Source: Okapia johnstoni
Lineage: Eukaryota; Chordata; Mammalia; Artiodactyla; Giraffidae
NCBI GenBank assembly: GCA_024291935.2
Contig: CM044306.1
Coordinates: forward strand, 1,240,001 to 1,304,000
Length of the DNA stretch: 64,000 nt
Reading direction: 5' to 3'
Shown: positions 63,310-64,000 of the stretch, piece by piece
How the letters are laid out: every line of letters begins with the position of its first letter
How positions within the stretch are numbered: the stretch's first letter is position 1
Notes under the pieces: model-generated
What the model was told of the DNA's origin: nothing
Seen by the model: only the letters and a program-made list of their open reading frames with translations
Database searches by the model: none
Position numbers and translations under genes: made by a program

Positions 63310-64000
63310 CTGTAAAAACAAAGAAGCAAAAACCATTAAACAGACATCATGAAATCATTAGAGTCCAAATACCCATTTGAAACATAAAAACCCTTCCCCG
63401 AGAGAACACTGCCCACCTTTTTGTTTTTTTACTTAAAAGACAGAATCTCTCATCAGCACTTGTTCCACCCTATTCGGCACAACTACTGGGGAATCAGATC
63501 AACCCAGAGGTCTGGGGACAGAAGGGGGTGCTTTGCCACTGTAACTTTATCCACCATAGCGCCTACAGAACCTCTGATGGGGGAACTAGCCACCTGACCA
63601 ATACTCGCTGTTGCAGGGGAAAGCCACGTCACCAAAAAGAAAGCACACACTTCAAAGCCTTGAGAGCAGCCTCCACTGCAAGCTGAGTCCCAGAGCTGAG
63701 CCGAGACGCGGAAGCTCTCATGTCGGGCTCCATCCTCTGTCTGGACATTCACAGCAGAGGAAAGGTGACTCCGAGAGAGGCTCTGTGTTTAGGATCCTGG
63801 AAACTCCCGGAAACCACTCAGACCTGCCTCCTCCTAAACCTTCCTACCATCTGACATGGGGCACCACTTGTCTGCCCCATCCAACTCGAGGAGGCTGGGT
63901 ACAGCTGGTGCTTCCAAAACCGGTTTTCCTAGGTTTGGTTGTGTCCAAGGGCCACCTGGTGTGACTCTTACATGTCAAGCTGAGCGTCTCCATTCCTGGC
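63310..64000 (-). other. RGS9: RGS9 intron, incomplete
   Basis: The expected next upstream segment (NPNEVKVNQ in human, from memory) was not found, so this is intron running off the window. An 89-codon minus frame here does not resemble RGS9. Confidence 0.7.

Noticed and set aside
63483..63752. Possible upstream RGS9 exon in an 89-codon minus frame
   Set aside because: Its translation does not match the segment expected before the microexon, and no suitable splice pair encloses a matching stretch.

Overview
This is mammalian nuclear DNA from a ruminant, most likely a bovid. Copies of the bovid-type SINE Bov-tA/BOV-A2, of the RTE retrotransposon BovB, of CHR SINEs and of ruminant L1 3' ends occur every 1-2 kb on both strands. 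The only convincing gene is split into short exons with splice signals. Species cannot be fixed from the sequence alone (cattle, sheep, goat and relatives all fit). No bacterial, phage or CRISPR content is seen, and no new multi-gene system is visible.

The right third (about 40.4-63.3 kb, minus strand) holds the 3' two thirds of RGS9, the R7-family GTPase accelerator of photoreceptors and striatum. Ten coding exons were located by reading codons across splice junctions; every phase closes. They encode the end of the DEP-GGL linker, the GGL domain, the whole RGS domain and both alternative C termini: the short retinal tail (RGS9-1, read-through of one exon) and the long proline-rich striatal tail (RGS9-2, two more exons and a poly(A) signal). 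Upstream exons with the DEP domain lie beyond base 64000. Counting from a 484-residue RGS9-1, the catalytic-domain Trp falls at 362, the number used for bovine RGS9.

The gene contains a 30-nt microexon, a GC-AG intron, a poor 5' splice site exactly where the two isoforms diverge, and several intronic tandem repeats: a ~1 kb CA/TG minisatellite starting about 17 nt after a donor site, an ~840 bp ATCC array, a TG-rich array, and a CpG-rich 44-bp repeat carrying six NRF1-type core sites. Two CTCF-like motifs also lie in introns.

The left 40 kb (1 to about 40.39 kb) appears to be intergenic on the 3' side of RGS9. It is a patchwork of nested retroposons, often with readable target-site duplications, old MIR, L1 and Tigger fragments, simple repeats, and some stretches of unassigned single-copy sequence, of which 30.24-30.62 kb looks most like a conserved noncoding element. 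Long open frames elsewhere are products of tandem repeats, GC-rich sequence or transposons and are not annotated as genes.
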